Translations under genes and position numbers: made by a program
Source of the DNA: Cellvibrio sp. UBA7661
GTDB lineage: Bacteria > Pseudomonadota > Gammaproteobacteria > Pseudomonadales > Cellvibrionaceae
Direction of reading: 5' to 3'
NCBI GenBank assembly: GCA_002483365.1
Contig: DLHT01000009.1
Location: forward strand, 147,452-211,451
DNA: 64,000 nucleotides
Part shown: in pieces, positions 26,912 through 36,389 of the stretch
Layout of the letters: every line of letters starts with the position of its first letter
Numbering within the stretch: position 1 is the stretch's first letter
Notes under the pieces: model-generated
Seen by the model: only the letters and a program-made list of their open reading frames with translations
What the model was told of the DNA's origin: nothing
Database searches by the model: none

Positions 26912-27841
26912 AATGGAAAGCTCATTGCGGATATATTTTTCTTCCACCCACTGATCCAGGTGGGTGTTCATAAAATCAATAAAATTGGAGGCGGCAGCAG
27001 GGAGACGGCGGTCGCCATGACGCACCAAATACCAGTGACTAATGAGTGGAAAATCCTGCACCTTGATAATCGCCACTTTGGCATTCGCCTGCGCCAGAGT
27101 ATGTTCTGATAACACCGCCAACCCCAAACCGGTTTCCACGCTCATCCGGATCACTTCATTACTTTCAATCTGCAAAGTCTTATGCAGTTGAATGTTGTGT
27201 TCCCGCAGCCAATTTTCAAACATCATGCGCGTTGCACTGCCCGGTTCGCGCATTAAAAAACGCTCGCCCGCCAGCTCTGAAAACTGCACACTTTTTTTCT
27301 GTGCAGCCCAATGGTTTAACGGCGCAATCAACACCAAAGGGTTACGCAAAAACCGGCCACTCACCACATGATCGCCCGTGGGTGGATGGCTGAATAAATA
27401 CAAATCATCCAACTGGTTCTGAAAGCGCTGCAATACGCTGCCACGGTTGCCGATATTAAATGTCACATCCACCGCGGGATATTGCTGTGCATAGGGGCTG
27501 AGCAAACGCGGCAATACATATTGCGCTGTAGTCACTACACCAATCCTGAAATGCCCCTTGCGCCCAAGGGCGGCGTCACTCAAAAAACTGTCAAAATCTT
27601 CAAAGCGCGTAAGCGCATCCAGCGAGGCGTGATACAACTCCTGCCCGACAAATGTCGGTTGATAGTGCCCATCGCGCACCTCCAACAGCACATCGCCTAC
27701 CGCCTCGGTCAAGCGCTTGATTTGCAGGGAGACAGTCGGCTGGGTGAGGTGCAACTGTGCCGCCGCTTGCGAAATAGACCCGGTGCGGACTACCGCGATA
27801 TAGACCTGTAACAGCCTGAATGTCAGATGGCGAATATTCAT
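26894..27841 (-). CDS. LysR-family regulator, divergent from sbtA
   Basis: About 315 residues from the ATG at 27841 (GGGGG 5 nt upstream); the frame extends to 27898 without a ribosome site. The HTH is at residues 6-65 (LLQVYIAVVRTGSISQAAAQ, LHLTQPTVSLQIKRL), followed by the effector domain with GVVTTAQYVLPRLL and YLVRHGDRRLPAAASNFIDF. It resembles the CbbR/YeiE branch. The divergent position suggests it controls the bicarbonate-transporter-like gene starting at 27961. Confidence 0.9.
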   Translation of the reverse strand: MNIRHLTFRLLQVYIAVVRTGSISQAAAQLHLTQPTVSLQIKRLTEAVGDVLLEVRDGHYQPTFVGQELYHASLDALTRFEDFDSFLSDAALGRKGHFRIGVVTTAQYVLPRLLSPYAQQYPAVDVTFNIGNRGSVLQRFQNQLDDLYLFSHPPTGDHVVSGRFLRNPLVLIAPLNHWAAQKKSVQFSELAGERFLMREPGSATRMMFENWLREHNIQLHKTLQIESNEVIRMSVETGLGLAVLSEHTLAQANAKVAIIKVQDFPLISHWYLVRHGDRRLPAAASNFIDFMNTHLDQWVEEKYIRNELSILLGSH

Positions 27842-27867
27842 ATCAACCCCCTTTTGCCAACAATATA

Positions 27868-27877
27868 GATAATTATC
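27868..27877. promoter_or_regulatory. Candidate LysR operator between lysR and sbtA
   Basis: Perfect 10-bp palindrome GATAATTATC in a very AT-rich 119-bp divergent region; a related half (TTAATTATCATCTAT) lies about 30 bp on. Suited to autoregulation and control of sbtA, but not tested against known sites. Confidence 0.35.
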
Positions 27878-27960
27878 AATAATAATTTTTACAAACATTA
27901 ATTATCATCTATTTATTTGAATCGCCACAATAAGCACTAGATCCCCGACTGGAGTTTGTT

Positions 27961-28899
27961 ATGCCCGATATCATTGTCATGTTTTTCCTGCTCGGCGTTA
28001 TCGCCGGTGTCGCCAAATCTGACCTGAAAGTCCCCAAAGCCGCTTACGACACCCTGAGCATCCTGCTCATGCTAACCCTTGGTCTGAAAGGTGGCCTCGC
28101 GCTGCATGGCAATGTGCATTGGCAGTTATTGCCAGAAGTGATTACGGTCATCCTGCTTGGCATCGCCATTCCGCTCGCGCTCTACCCGCTGTTGCGTAAA
28201 TGGATTCAACTCAGCAGCGCCAATAGCGCCAGTATCGCCGCGCACTACGGCTCAGCCAGCGCCGGTACCTTTGCCGTAGCGCTTGCGTTTGCCGAAGCCA
28301 ATAACCTCAGCATCGCCCCGCAGACCACACTCTATCTGGTGCTGCTGGAGTTGCCGGCGATAGTGGTGGGAATCCTGCTTTACAAAAAAGCGACAGGCAG
28401 TGGCGCGAGCATGAAAGGCATTTGGCATGAGGCGCTCACCAGCCGCGGAGTCGTGTTGCTGACCGGTGGAGTCATCATCGGCTACCTTTACGGCCCCGAC
28501 GCCAGCAAAGAGATAGCCCCGTTATTTCTCGGCGCGTTTAAAGCGTTACTTGCATTATTTTTGCTGGAAATGGGCGTGTGCGCCTCGCGTCATTTAGCAC
28601 CTTTCCCCTTGCACCATTGGAAACTGGTCAGCTTCGCGCTCATCGCCCCATTTGGGCTGGCGATGGTTGGCATAAGCGCAGGTATCGCCCTTGGCTTACC
28701 GCAAGGCAGCGTGTTGATCCTCGCCGCACTTACCGCCAGTGCCTCTTATATTGCAGCACCCGCCGCAATCCAGGCCGCCATTAAAGAAGCCGATGTCGGC
28801 CTCGCAATTTTTGCAGCGCTGGGCGTGACTTTTCCGTTAAATGTGTTGCTGGGGATTCCGGTTTATCACTGGATGGTGGGAGTGATGAGCGGGGTGTAA
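27961..28899 (+). CDS. SbtA-like sodium-dependent bicarbonate transporter
   Basis: A 312-residue inner-membrane protein with about 10 membrane segments in two inverted halves. Family sequence: FLLGVIAGVAKSDLKVPKAA, LTLGLKGGLALHG, SIAAHYGSASAGTFAVALAF and LTASASYIAAPAAIQAAIKE. Cyanobacterial SbtA imports bicarbonate with sodium. In heterotrophs such proteins sit next to LysR regulators, as here, and probably supply bicarbonate for carboxylases. No SbtB-type regulator follows. A terminator lies 16 bp after the stop. Confidence 0.88.
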   Translation: MPDIIVMFFLLGVIAGVAKSDLKVPKAAYDTLSILLMLTLGLKGGLALHGNVHWQLLPEVITVILLGIAIPLALYPLLRKWIQLSSANSASIAAHYGSASAGTFAVALAFAEANNLSIAPQTTLYLVLLELPAIVVGILLYKKATGSGASMKGIWHEALTSRGVVLLTGGVIIGYLYGPDASKEIAPLFLGAFKALLALFLLEMGVCASRHLAPFPLHHWKLVSFALIAPFGLAMVGISAGIALGLPQGSVLILAALTASASYIAAPAAIQAAIKEADVGLAIFAALGVTFPLNVLLGIPVYHWMVGVMSGV

Positions 28900-28915
28900 A
28901 AATTGTTAGCCGCAG

Positions 28916-28943
28916 GTTGGGCAGCAATGCCCAACTTGTTTTT
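28916..28943 (+). terminator. Terminator after sbtA-like gene
   Basis: Perfect 8-bp stem GTTGGGCA/TGCCCAAC with a GCAA tetraloop followed by TTGTTTTTG. Confidence 0.85.
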
Positions 28944-29119
28944 GTGAAGAACATATTTTTGGATGGAGTCAAAACCTAGAGCATGACTGCCCTGCGTATT
29001 CAAACCATTATTTTTGAAAGCCAACAAAGCCTTTCGAAGCTGAGGTGCCAGCCTTTTCCATGAGGAAGCGGTTATGCAGCCGCGAAAGTTATAACTGACA
29101 TCCAAATATCCTAGGCGGG

Positions 29120-29413
29120 TTAAAAATACCGCACTACATCCACACTCGTATGCAACACCCGCACAATCGTGATTCCGTCTTTTTGCAACACATAAAAAAG
29201 CAAATGGCTTTGATAAGGAAAGCTGCGCAGTCCTTGCGACAACTCCTCGCGCTCAGCTCCCAGCAGAGGATTATCCGCAAGTATTTGGGCAAGTACCTCC
29301 AAGTCATCTATGTAATTGTGCGACTGTGCTGCACCCCAGCGCTGGACAGTGAAATCGATAATGGCCTCCAAATCCTTTTCGGCTTGCTCCGTGAAATAAA
29401 AGGTGGCCATCAT
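29120..29413 (-). CDS. RelE/ParE-family toxin
   Basis: A 97-residue protein of the RelE/ParE fold: MATFYFTEQAEKDLEAIIDF, SHNYIDDLEVLAQILADNP, RSFPYQSHLLFYVLQKDGI and RVLHTSVDV. It overlaps the antitoxin gene by 4 bp, the classic arrangement. Members either cleave ribosome-bound mRNA (RelE) or poison gyrase (ParE); the ParE-like RSFPYQSHLLFY favours ParE, but that is inference. Confidence 0.88.
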   Translation of the reverse strand: MMATFYFTEQAEKDLEAIIDFTVQRWGAAQSHNYIDDLEVLAQILADNPLLGAEREELSQGLRSFPYQSHLLFYVLQKDGITIVRVLHTSVDVVRYF

Positions 29414-29667
29414 TTCACTCGCTGACGTAGACGCTCAAGCACAGTATTTCCGCTTGTGATGCGACCAGCGTCTAAATCCGCAATACCCTGCTGAATCTGT
29501 GCTTTAAGCTGCGCGGTTTTGTGTGCGGCAAGCTGCTCGTATTCGGCATAGGAGAGCATCACCGCTACTGGCTTTCCATTTTTGTTAATGCCAACGGGCG
29601 CACTTTGTACTTTTAAGAGAAGGTCACCAAATTCGCGCTTGGCATCACTTGCAGTTAGGGTTTCCAT
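29410..29667 (-). CDS. Phd/YefM-family antitoxin
   Basis: An 85-residue protein. The N-terminal DNA-binding half shows TASDAKREFGDLLLKVQSAP and KPVAVMLSYAEYEQL, typical of Phd/YefM; the C-terminal half (residues 50-85) would wrap the toxin. It starts the pair and is translationally coupled to the toxin through a 4-bp overlap. A perfect 15-bp palindrome lies 25 bp upstream of its start, the likely autoregulatory operator. Confidence 0.9.
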   Translation of the reverse strand: METLTASDAKREFGDLLLKVQSAPVGINKNGKPVAVMLSYAEYEQLAAHKTAQLKAQIQQGIADLDAGRITSGNTVLERLRQRVK

Positions 29668-29691
29668 AACAGATCCTCACATTGATCATTT

Positions 29692-29706
29692 TGATTAATT
29701 TAATCA
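29692..29706. promoter_or_regulatory. Toxin-antitoxin operator
   Basis: Perfect palindrome TGATTAA-T-TTAATCA, with ATCATTTTG repeated directly on both sides (29685-29693 and 29703-29711). The position just upstream of the antitoxin start fits binding by the Phd-type antitoxin. Confidence 0.65.
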
Positions 29707-29858
29707 TTTTGCTCACTTTATCCAGTTGCTCACCTAGCAGTCAAGGCTAGTAAAAGAATGCATTCGGCATACCTCTGCCATCATGCTAAGATGCGCGCCT
29801 TTTTTCCGATTCCGGCTCACATTTTGAGCAAACATTCATTCAGATTCAGGCAAGCGTT

Positions 29859-30347
29859 ATGGCTAGAAAAGTTGCGGTGATTATGGGCTCCAAGAGTGAT
29901 TGGGCCACTATGCAGGCGGCGGTAGAAATACTGGAGCAGATGGGTGTTGAGTACCATACTGAGGTGGTGTCTGCGCACCGCACCCCGCAAAAACTCACTG
30001 AATTTGCCGAGTCAGCGGTTGAGAATGGTTATGCGGTCATTATCGCCGGTGCTGGTGGCGCGGCGCATTTGCCGGGTATGGTTGCTGCACATACACGTTT
30101 GCCTGTGCTGGGTGTTCCCGTACAAAGCAAGGCGCTGAGCGGAATCGATAGTCTTTATTCTATTGTGCAGATGCCAAAAGGCGTCGCGGTTGGCACCCTG
30201 GCAATTGGCGTGGCGGGTGCATTTAACGCCGGTTTGCTGGCTTGCCAGATTCTGGCGGTGACCGATCCGGCACTGGCGATCAAGATCGAGCAATTCCGCC
30301 ACGACCAGACCCAAGCGGTTTTGGATAATCCAGACCCTAGAGATTAA
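29859..30347 (+). CDS. purE: N5-carboxyaminoimidazole ribonucleotide mutase PurE
   Basis: A 162-residue class I PurE, which rearranges N5-CAIR to CAIR in purine synthesis. Motifs: [15 protein letters not shown] (residues 4-18), [11 protein letters not shown] with the catalytic His, [18 protein letters not shown] and [12 protein letters not shown]. The length is standard. It is followed by purK after 64 bp. Confidence 0.97.
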   Translation: MARKVAVIMGSKSDWATMQAAVEILEQMGVEYHTEVVSAHRTPQKLTEFAESAVENGYAVIIAGAGGAAHLPGMVAAHTRLPVLGVPVQSKALSGIDSLYSIVQMPKGVAVGTLAIGVAGAFNAGLLACQILAVTDPALAIKIEQFRHDQTQAVLDNPDPRD

Positions 30348-30411
30348 GAGCGCGCGATCAATAATCCCACAATCAATTATTTGTCATTGGTTTTAGTGTT
30401 TGAGGTTTGGC

Positions 30412-31488
30412 ATGAGTCAACGTATTTGGGTTTTAGGTGCAGGCCAATTAGGCGCGATGTTAAAACACGCCGGTATGCCGTTGGCGCTGGATGTATGCCC
30501 GGTCGACATCAATGAAGCAACCGCTCCCGCATTGGCCCCCACTGATTTGGTGACTGCCGAGCGCGAGCAATGGCCGGAAACATTAGTGACCCATGCGCTT
30601 GCCGAACACCCTCGTTTTATCAACCAAAACGTCTTTGGCCGCTTGGCTGACCGCAAAACCCAAAAAGAATTGATCGATTCACTCGGCATTGTCACTGCTC
30701 CCTGGCGCAACGTGTGTAACGACATCACCGCCAACGAATTGCGCGATCAACTGGGCGAGCGTGTGCTGCTGAAGCGCCGCACCGGTGGTTACGATGGCCG
30801 CGGCCAACACTGGCTGCGCACCGATGATGATCAAGTGCCCGATGACTGGCAGGGTGAAGCCATTGCCGAGCAGGCGATCAATTTTGATGAAGAAGTATCG
30901 CTGGTGGGCGTGCGCAACCAACAAGGTGAATGCGTGTTTTATCCACTCACATTGAACCTGCATTTGAATGGCATTCTCTACGCGTCGGTTGCGCCACTCG
31001 CGCGCTTGCAACCCCTGCAAGCACAAGCGGAAGACATGCTGGGTAAAATTTTAAATGCGCTTGAATACGTGGGCGTTATGGCGATGGAAACCTTCCGCGT
31101 GGGCGATCAATTATTGATTAACGAATTGGCACCGCGCGTACACAATTCCGGCCACTGGACACAGGCCGGGGCAAGCATCAGCCAATTTGAATATCACCTG
31201 CGCGCCGTCGCCAATATGGCAACACCCCAACCGCAAGTGATTGGCCATAACGTGATGATCAATTTGATCGGCACTGACTACAATCCACAATGGCGCGATC
31301 TGCCTTGCGCGCGCGTCTATTGGTATGGGAAAGAGGTGCGTGCTGGCCGCAAAGTGGGGCACATCAATATTGTGAGCAATAACATCACTGAAGTGCGCGA
31401 AACGCTGGTGTTACTGGGTGATTTATTGCCTGCCGATTATTATCGCGAGGCAATTGATTGGAGCCTGGACGCAATCGCTTCACTGTAA
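30412..31488 (+). CDS. purK: N5-carboxyaminoimidazole ribonucleotide synthase PurK
   Basis: About 358 residues from the ATG at 30412 (GAGG upstream); the open frame begins 4 codons earlier. An ATP-grasp enzyme making N5-CAIR from AIR, ATP and bicarbonate. Motifs: RIWVLGAGQLGAML, LLKRRTGGYDGRGQHWL, NFDEEVSLVGVRNQQGE and LINELAPRVHNSGHWT. It pairs with PurE, whose substrate it makes. A terminator follows directly. Confidence 0.97.
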   Translation: MSQRIWVLGAGQLGAMLKHAGMPLALDVCPVDINEATAPALAPTDLVTAEREQWPETLVTHALAEHPRFINQNVFGRLADRKTQKELIDSLGIVTAPWRNVCNDITANELRDQLGERVLLKRRTGGYDGRGQHWLRTDDDQVPDDWQGEAIAEQAINFDEEVSLVGVRNQQGECVFYPLTLNLHLNGILYASVAPLARLQPLQAQAEDMLGKILNALEYVGVMAMETFRVGDQLLINELAPRVHNSGHWTQAGASISQFEYHLRAVANMATPQPQVIGHNVMINLIGTDYNPQWRDLPCARVYWYGKEVRAGRKVGHINIVSNNITEVRETLVLLGDLLPADYYREAIDWSLDAIASL

Positions 31489-31492
31489 TGAT

Positions 31493-31518
31493 AAAAGCCA
31501 GCCTTGCGCTGGCTTTTT
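31493..31518 (+). terminator. Terminator after purK
   Basis: Stem AAAAGCCAGC/GCTGGCTTTT with a short loop followed by TTTTT, 5 bp after the purK stop. Confidence 0.9.
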
Positions 31519-31635
31519 GTTAGCGCGTCTTTTTGTTAGCAATGGTTAATGTTTCGGGTTTGCGCACGCATTTGTGTTAATTTTTTACGCATCATCCACC
31601 AGCAACAAGACCGCATCACACAAGGAGTTTGCCCG

Positions 31636-32319
31636 ATGTTCACCCTGCATATTGCCAACAAAAATTACTCATCCTGGTCACTGCGCCCATGGGTATTGAT
31701 GCGCACACTGAATATTCCGTTTGAGGAGCAAATACATCCCTTGGATGCAGGCGGCAGTTGGAATTCGTATCGCCATTTTTCACCCAATGGCCGAGTCCCC
31801 TGTTTGCAGGATGGTGCTCAAACGGTGTGGGATTCGCTCGCGATTGTTGAATATCTTGCGGAAACCTATCCGCAAGTCTGGCCAGAAGATAAAGCTGCTC
31901 GCGCGTGGGCTCGCTCCGCCAGTGCCGAAATGCACTCGGGTTTTCAAACCCTGCGCAATACCTGTGGCATGAGCTGCGGCCACCGCATTCAATTACATGC
32001 GATCAGCGCTGGTCTTGAACGGGATATCCAGCGTATTAACGAATTGTGGAACCAAGGTTTGCAAACTTTCGGCGGGCCATTTTTAGCGGGCGCACATTTC
32101 ACCGCAGTAGATGCTTTTTTTGCTCCGGTCGCCTTTCGTTTCCAGACCTATGGATTGCCATTAACCGGACCAGCACAGGATTATTTAACACGCTTGCTTA
32201 ATATACCTGCGATGCAAGACTGGTATGCCAGCGGCTTAAAAGAAACCTGGCGCGAACCGGAACACGAGCAAGAGATTCTTGCGGCAGGAAAACTGCTTGC
32301 CGATTTACGTAATAAATAG
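31636..32319 (+). CDS. Glutathione S-transferase family protein
   Basis: About 227 residues from the ATG at 31636, which has AAGGAG 9 nt upstream; the open frame extends to 31549. The N-terminal thioredoxin-like domain begins FTLHIANKNYSSWSLRPWVL, with Ser in the place of the usual Ser/Cys active residue, and carries VPCLQDG and WDSLAIVEYLAETYP. A helical C-terminal domain follows (FLAGAHFTAVDAFFAPVAFR). The substrate is unknown. It lies 21 bp before a small unknown gene and may be co-transcribed with it. Confidence 0.88.
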   Translation: MFTLHIANKNYSSWSLRPWVLMRTLNIPFEEQIHPLDAGGSWNSYRHFSPNGRVPCLQDGAQTVWDSLAIVEYLAETYPQVWPEDKAARAWARSASAEMHSGFQTLRNTCGMSCGHRIQLHAISAGLERDIQRINELWNQGLQTFGGPFLAGAHFTAVDAFFAPVAFRFQTYGLPLTGPAQDYLTRLLNIPAMQDWYASGLKETWREPEHEQEILAAGKLLADLRNK

Positions 32320-32340
32320 CTATTGGAGTTGTAGTAACCA

Positions 32341-32715
32341 ATGAATATCGATGTAAAAGTCACACCGCACGGCGATTATCTTCATGTAGAAGTGCGCGGT
32401 ATTGGCAACTATGAAAATGCCGTCGCATTCTGGCAACAAGTAGCAGACGCCTGTGAAGCGCACCAATGTTTTAAAGTGTTAGGTGAGCAGTATTTACTTG
32501 ACTCCGTTACCACTCTGGAAGCGTTTGATCACCCCAGTATTTTTAAAAAAGTAGGCATTACCACCAAGTACAAATTTGCATGGGTGGATAAAAACCCCCG
32601 CACCCGCGAAACCACGCAATTTGTGTATGACGTACTCGCCAGTCGCTCGATTAGCTTTGGCAAAATGTTTAACGACATCAACCTCGCCAAAGAGTGGCTG
32701 CTCAGCAAAGGCTGA
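32341..32715 (+). CDS. Small cytoplasmic protein of unknown function (STAS-like length)
   Basis: A 124-residue protein without signal or membrane segment. The beta-rich start (VKVTPHGDYLHVEVRGIGNY), the helix after it and the segment FAWVDKNPRTRETTQFVYDV recall SpoIIAA/STAS-like folds, but no motif decides. It begins 21 bp after the GST gene on the same strand. No function is proposed. Confidence 0.65.
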   Translation: MNIDVKVTPHGDYLHVEVRGIGNYENAVAFWQQVADACEAHQCFKVLGEQYLLDSVTTLEAFDHPSIFKKVGITTKYKFAWVDKNPRTRETTQFVYDVLASRSISFGKMFNDINLAKEWLLSKG

Positions 32716-32950
32716 TCAGCACTCGCTAATCGGTCACTTGGCAGAGTAGTTCCACTCCTCGCTCCCCCCTCCCGTTTTTGACAAATATCCTCTTGCTGAC
32801 TAAGGTTCATATCAACTCTTCTTTACCAAGCAGAGCGGCTGTCGAATAACAATAGATTTAAAACCCTGTGACAAATCAACAGGCATACGCCATTTGCTAT
32901 GCACAACCACTGCACCCCCATGAGAGTGGAACAACAATAAGGAGTTAGAT

Positions 32951-34456
32951 ATGTTCAACAACACAAAAGTCGCAGCACGCCTTGCCATTTTGGCGGGCGC
33001 ACTGGTTACACTCATGATTGTGATCGGTGGTTTTGGAATAAAGGGAATGAACGATGCAAACCAGGGCATGCGCACTGTTTATCTTGACCGGGTTGAACCC
33101 ATGCGCGACTTGAAAGATGTCATCGACAATTTTGCACTCATTCTGGTCGATGTCCCGCAAAAAACCGTCAAAGGTTTAATCACTCCGCAAGAAGCTCTGA
33201 AAATCACCAACGAAACCCTGCCAGCGACCGACAAAATTTGGGAGTATTACCTCACCACTTATTTGTTGGATGAAGAAAAAAGACTAATCAAACAAGCCAC
33301 ACCATTAATTGATCGCACACACGCACAATTGGCTGATTTACAAGCCTGGTATGCAAACGGAAATATCGATGCAATCAACCAATTCACCCAAACAGGCATC
33401 TACCCTATTTTTGATCCACTGAATGAAGTATTCACTGCACTGAATAAATTCCAGGTACAAATTGCCAAACAAGAATACGACCGATCCACCCAACGTTATG
33501 AGAGCACCTTGATGCTGAACAGCATCATTATTATCAGCAGTATTATTATTGCGATTATTTTGAGCTTTCTCATCGCACGCAGTTTACTTACCCAATTAGG
33601 TGGCGAACCCAATTACACCGCTGATGTTATTTACCGGATCGCACAAGGTGATTTATCGGTGAATGTAGAGACCAAAGCAAAAGACCAAAGCAGTATTTTG
33701 TTTGCCATTCGCCAAATGGTCTCACGCCTGTCAGAAATTATTGGCGATGTACGTTCAACTGCCGATTCACTTTCATCGGCATCAGAAGAAGTCAGCTCAA
33801 CTGCACAATCACTTAGCCAGGCAGCAACCCAACAAGCAGCGAGCATTGAAGAAACCAGTGCGGCCATGGAAGAAATTACAGCGTCTATCGGCCAGAATAA
33901 TGACAACGCAAAAGTCACCGATAACATTGCCAGTAAAAGCGCAATGGAAGCCAAGCAAGGAGGAGATGCCGTTAAAAATACCGTTGATGCAATGCGTAAA
34001 ATTGCACAGAAAATTAGTATGATTGATGACATTGCCTACCAAACCAATTTGCTTGCGCTAAACGCTGCGATTGAGGCGGGGCGAGCAGGTGAACACGGGC
34101 GCGGTTTTGCAGTAGTAGCCAGTGAAGTACGCAAATTAGCAGGGCGCAGCCAAACCGCTGCAAAAGAAATTGGTGAGTTGGCGGGCAGCTCGGTAAAGTT
34201 GGCTGAAAGCGCGGGCGAATTACTGGACACCATAGTCCCCGAGATCCGTAAAACCGCTGATTTAGTACAAGAAATTTCTGCTGCCAGCGATGAGCAAACA
34301 TCAGGGGCAAACCAAATTACTATCGCAATTTCCCAAATCAGTATTGCCACCCAACAAAATTCTTCATCGGCGGAAGAGCTTTATTCCACAGCAGAAGAAC
34401 TCACCAGTCAGGCATTACAACTGCAACAAATGATGGAATTTTTCAAAACGAAATAG
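32951..34456 (+). CDS. Methyl-accepting chemotaxis protein
   Basis: A 501-residue inner-membrane chemoreceptor. TM1 is near residues 10-30, a four-helix-bundle periplasmic sensor (about 31-190, with [20 protein letters not shown]), TM2 near 193-213, a short HAMP-like part, and the signalling domain with the hairpin tip [20 protein letters not shown]. It couples to CheA/CheW; the ligand is unknown. No CheR-binding pentapeptide is seen at the C-terminus. GGAG lies 7 nt upstream of the start. Confidence 0.93.
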   Translation: MFNNTKVAARLAILAGALVTLMIVIGGFGIKGMNDANQGMRTVYLDRVEPMRDLKDVIDNFALILVDVPQKTVKGLITPQEALKITNETLPATDKIWEYYLTTYLLDEEKRLIKQATPLIDRTHAQLADLQAWYANGNIDAINQFTQTGIYPIFDPLNEVFTALNKFQVQIAKQEYDRSTQRYESTLMLNSIIIISSIIIAIILSFLIARSLLTQLGGEPNYTADVIYRIAQGDLSVNVETKAKDQSSILFAIRQMVSRLSEIIGDVRSTADSLSSASEEVSSTAQSLSQAATQQAASIEETSAAMEEITASIGQNNDNAKVTDNIASKSAMEAKQGGDAVKNTVDAMRKIAQKISMIDDIAYQTNLLALNAAIEAGRAGEHGRGFAVVASEVRKLAGRSQTAAKEIGELAGSSVKLAESAGELLDTIVPEIRKTADLVQEISAASDEQTSGANQITIAISQISIATQQNSSSAEELYSTAEELTSQALQLQQMMEFFKTK

Positions 34457-34480
34457 CCCTACTTTCACCCCAGCCTTTTG

Positions 34481-34645
34481 CCCTCACCCCCAGCCCCTCT
34501 CCCAGAGGGAGAGGGGAGCGAAATGCATAGCTCCCTCTCCTTCTGGGAGTAGGACGCGAAATTCATAACTCCCTCTCCTTCTGGGAGTAGGAAGCGAAAT
34601 GCATAACTCCCTCTCCCTCTGGGAGAGGGCCGGGGTGAGGGACTG
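34481..34645. repeat. Tandem 38-bp palindromic repeats after the chemoreceptor gene
   Basis: A hairpin CCCCTCTCCC-AGA-GGGAGAGGGG (34494-34516) is followed by three 38-bp units at 34518-34555, 34556-34593 and 34594-34631, each containing GCGAAATGCATA and CTCCCTCTCCTTCTGGGAG. The units are not separated by unique spacers. Overlapping open frames on the minus strand are repeat translation. The cluster lies between convergent genes. Confidence 0.9.
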
Positions 34646-34655
34646 GGGTGATGGA

Positions 34656-36389
34656 TTACAAAATCCACACTTCAACACGTCGGTTCATCCTGCGCCCTTC
34701 TTCTGATTTACTGCTCGCCAATGGCGCTGCCTCTCCCATACCGCGCGCAACCAGCGGGTAAATTCCGCGCGCAATTAAATGCTGCTCTACCACTTGGGCG
34801 CGGCGCAATGACAATTCAAGATTTTGTGCTTTATCGCCTTCGCTGTCGGAAAACCCAAACAACTGAACGCGTCTGGGCGAATTCACTTCAACATATTTCA
34901 CCAAACGGTCAAGGTCAGATATGCCCTTGGTATCCAGTTCATCACTGCCATCCTTAAAGCGGAAATTAATCGATAAACGCTGGGAGCGTGCCGTCAAACT
35001 GCGCATTTCTTCGGGATAAAAATTATTGTTAAACGGCTGACCCGTTTTAATATTTTGCGATACCAACCCTATGTCTTCCACAATACTTTGCCCGCGTTCA
35101 GTTGCACTGAATTTCACAAACTCTTCCGCCTCATTACTGATATTTTTTTGCGGCAAATAAAAATATAACCGGCGCGACAGCGGATAGTCTTCGGTACTGA
35201 CAGTAAAGTGAGTTGGTAAAATAGGCTTGGAGTTTTTCGTCGTCGATATTGCCAATAATTTTGCACGGCGCACATAAGGCAAGCCAATAAATCCGATCGC
35301 ACCTTCATCTTTGGCTACCGAATCTGATAACTCGGTACTCGATTCAAAGCGCTTTGCAGTGAGCGCCAAACTCGCTGAGGAAGAATCCAGCACCATACTT
35401 TTAAACGAATCCCATGTGCCGGAATTTTCATCGCGTGCATAAAGTGTAATGGGCAAATCATTTCCACCCACTTCAGACCAATTGGTAATGTCACCGGAAA
35501 ATATTTTTACCAACTGCGGAATTGACAACTGACCGAGCGGGTTTTTGCTATTCACAACTATCGCCAAACCATCGAGCCCAATAATATGCTCACTGCCGGG
35601 TTCGGTTAAATCGCCATTCTTGGCAAGTAGTAGCTCGCGCTCCTGCTCTTTGATACGGCGCGATGACATACCCAATTCCGCGTTGCCCTGTAACAAATCG
35701 GTAAACGCCGTGCTTGAACCATGCGCATGTATTTCAATAAATTCAATGCGCCCATTGAGCTGTGCCGTTACCGCTTTTTCGGTGGGAGTCCTGCCTTGTT
35801 CGGTTTTAATATCCGTTGCACCGCGAGCCATTAAATAGGATTCAACCAAGCGCGGCGTTAATTTTTCGCCCACGGTATTTGAACCATGCACACGAAATAA
35901 CGGCTTGCCTGCACGCACTAAGGGTGTACCTGGAACATAGACGGGTGCAGTGGGTGTCACTGCGGATTTCACCCGCGTTTCAGTGATTGCTTGCAGCACA
36001 AATACTTCACCGGCATCCAAAGGCAAAAAAGACCGCAACAAATAGCCGCCAAGAATGAGCAACAGCGAGCACGCAACCGCAGAGAGTGTATTTAATTTAA
36101 TGCCGCCGCGCGTTTTTTTGCGCGGTTTGAATTCATCACCGGTGTGGGTGGCGGTGACTATGGCATCTTCCATTTGCCGCACTTCCCACACCAATTGGGT
36201 CAGCTCATCGTTATTTGCAGATAAGGCCTTTTCCAACAACTCGGTGCGATATTCTTCATCCTTCAACACCATATTTAACGGGATGTGCATTTTTAAATGG
36301 GCTTCGCACAACCGTTTTAAATTCCATAATTTATCAACCAAGGCGACGTTGTAATGCATGTGTTTATGGGATTTAGGGGACATAGACAT
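34656..36389 (-). CDS. PstS-like phosphate-binding domain fused to OmpA domain
   Basis: About 577 residues from the ATG at 36389; the frame is open to 36479 and the start is uncertain. Order, numbered from 36479: helical cytoplasmic N-terminus to about 120, one membrane helix (TLSAVACSLLLILGGYLL, 131-148), a PstS-type binding domain from about 195 (FRVHGSNTVGEKLTPRLVES, GMSSRRIKEQE, YARDENSGTWDSFKSMVL), and an OmpA peptidoglycan-binding domain from about 495 (LFGFSDSEGDKAQNLELSLR, RRMNRRVEVWIL). It should be held in the inner membrane and reach the cell wall. No pst transporter genes are near, so a sensing or structural role is more likely than import. Confidence 0.8.
   Translation of the reverse strand: MSMSPKSHKHMHYNVALVDKLWNLKRLCEAHLKMHIPLNMVLKDEEYRTELLEKALSANNDELTQLVWEVRQMEDAIVTATHTGDEFKPRKKTRGGIKLNTLSAVACSLLLILGGYLLRSFLPLDAGEVFVLQAITETRVKSAVTPTAPVYVPGTPLVRAGKPLFRVHGSNTVGEKLTPRLVESYLMARGATDIKTEQGRTPTEKAVTAQLNGRIEFIEIHAHGSSTAFTDLLQGNAELGMSSRRIKEQERELLLAKNGDLTEPGSEHIIGLDGLAIVVNSKNPLGQLSIPQLVKIFSGDITNWSEVGGNDLPITLYARDENSGTWDSFKSMVLDSSSASLALTAKRFESSTELSDSVAKDEGAIGFIGLPYVRRAKLLAISTTKNSKPILPTHFTVSTEDYPLSRRLYFYLPQKNISNEAEEFVKFSATERGQSIVEDIGLVSQNIKTGQPFNNNFYPEEMRSLTARSQRLSINFRFKDGSDELDTKGISDLDRLVKYVEVNSPRRVQLFGFSDSEGDKAQNLELSLRRAQVVEQHLIARGIYPLVARGMGEAAPLASSKSEEGRRMNRRVEVWIL

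Noticed and set aside
28866..29105. 79-codon minus-strand frame between sbtA-like and toxin genes
   Set aside because: Runs across the sbtA terminator into its coding end; no start signal or recognised motif.
34518..34631. CRISPR-like array
   Set aside because: Units are contiguous without unique spacers, and no cas genes are present.
34465..34678. Two overlapping minus-strand open frames of 64-67 codons rich in Ser/Pro/Arg/Gly
   Set aside because: They are translations of the 38-bp tandem palindromic repeats in two frames; no ribosome site and low-complexity content.
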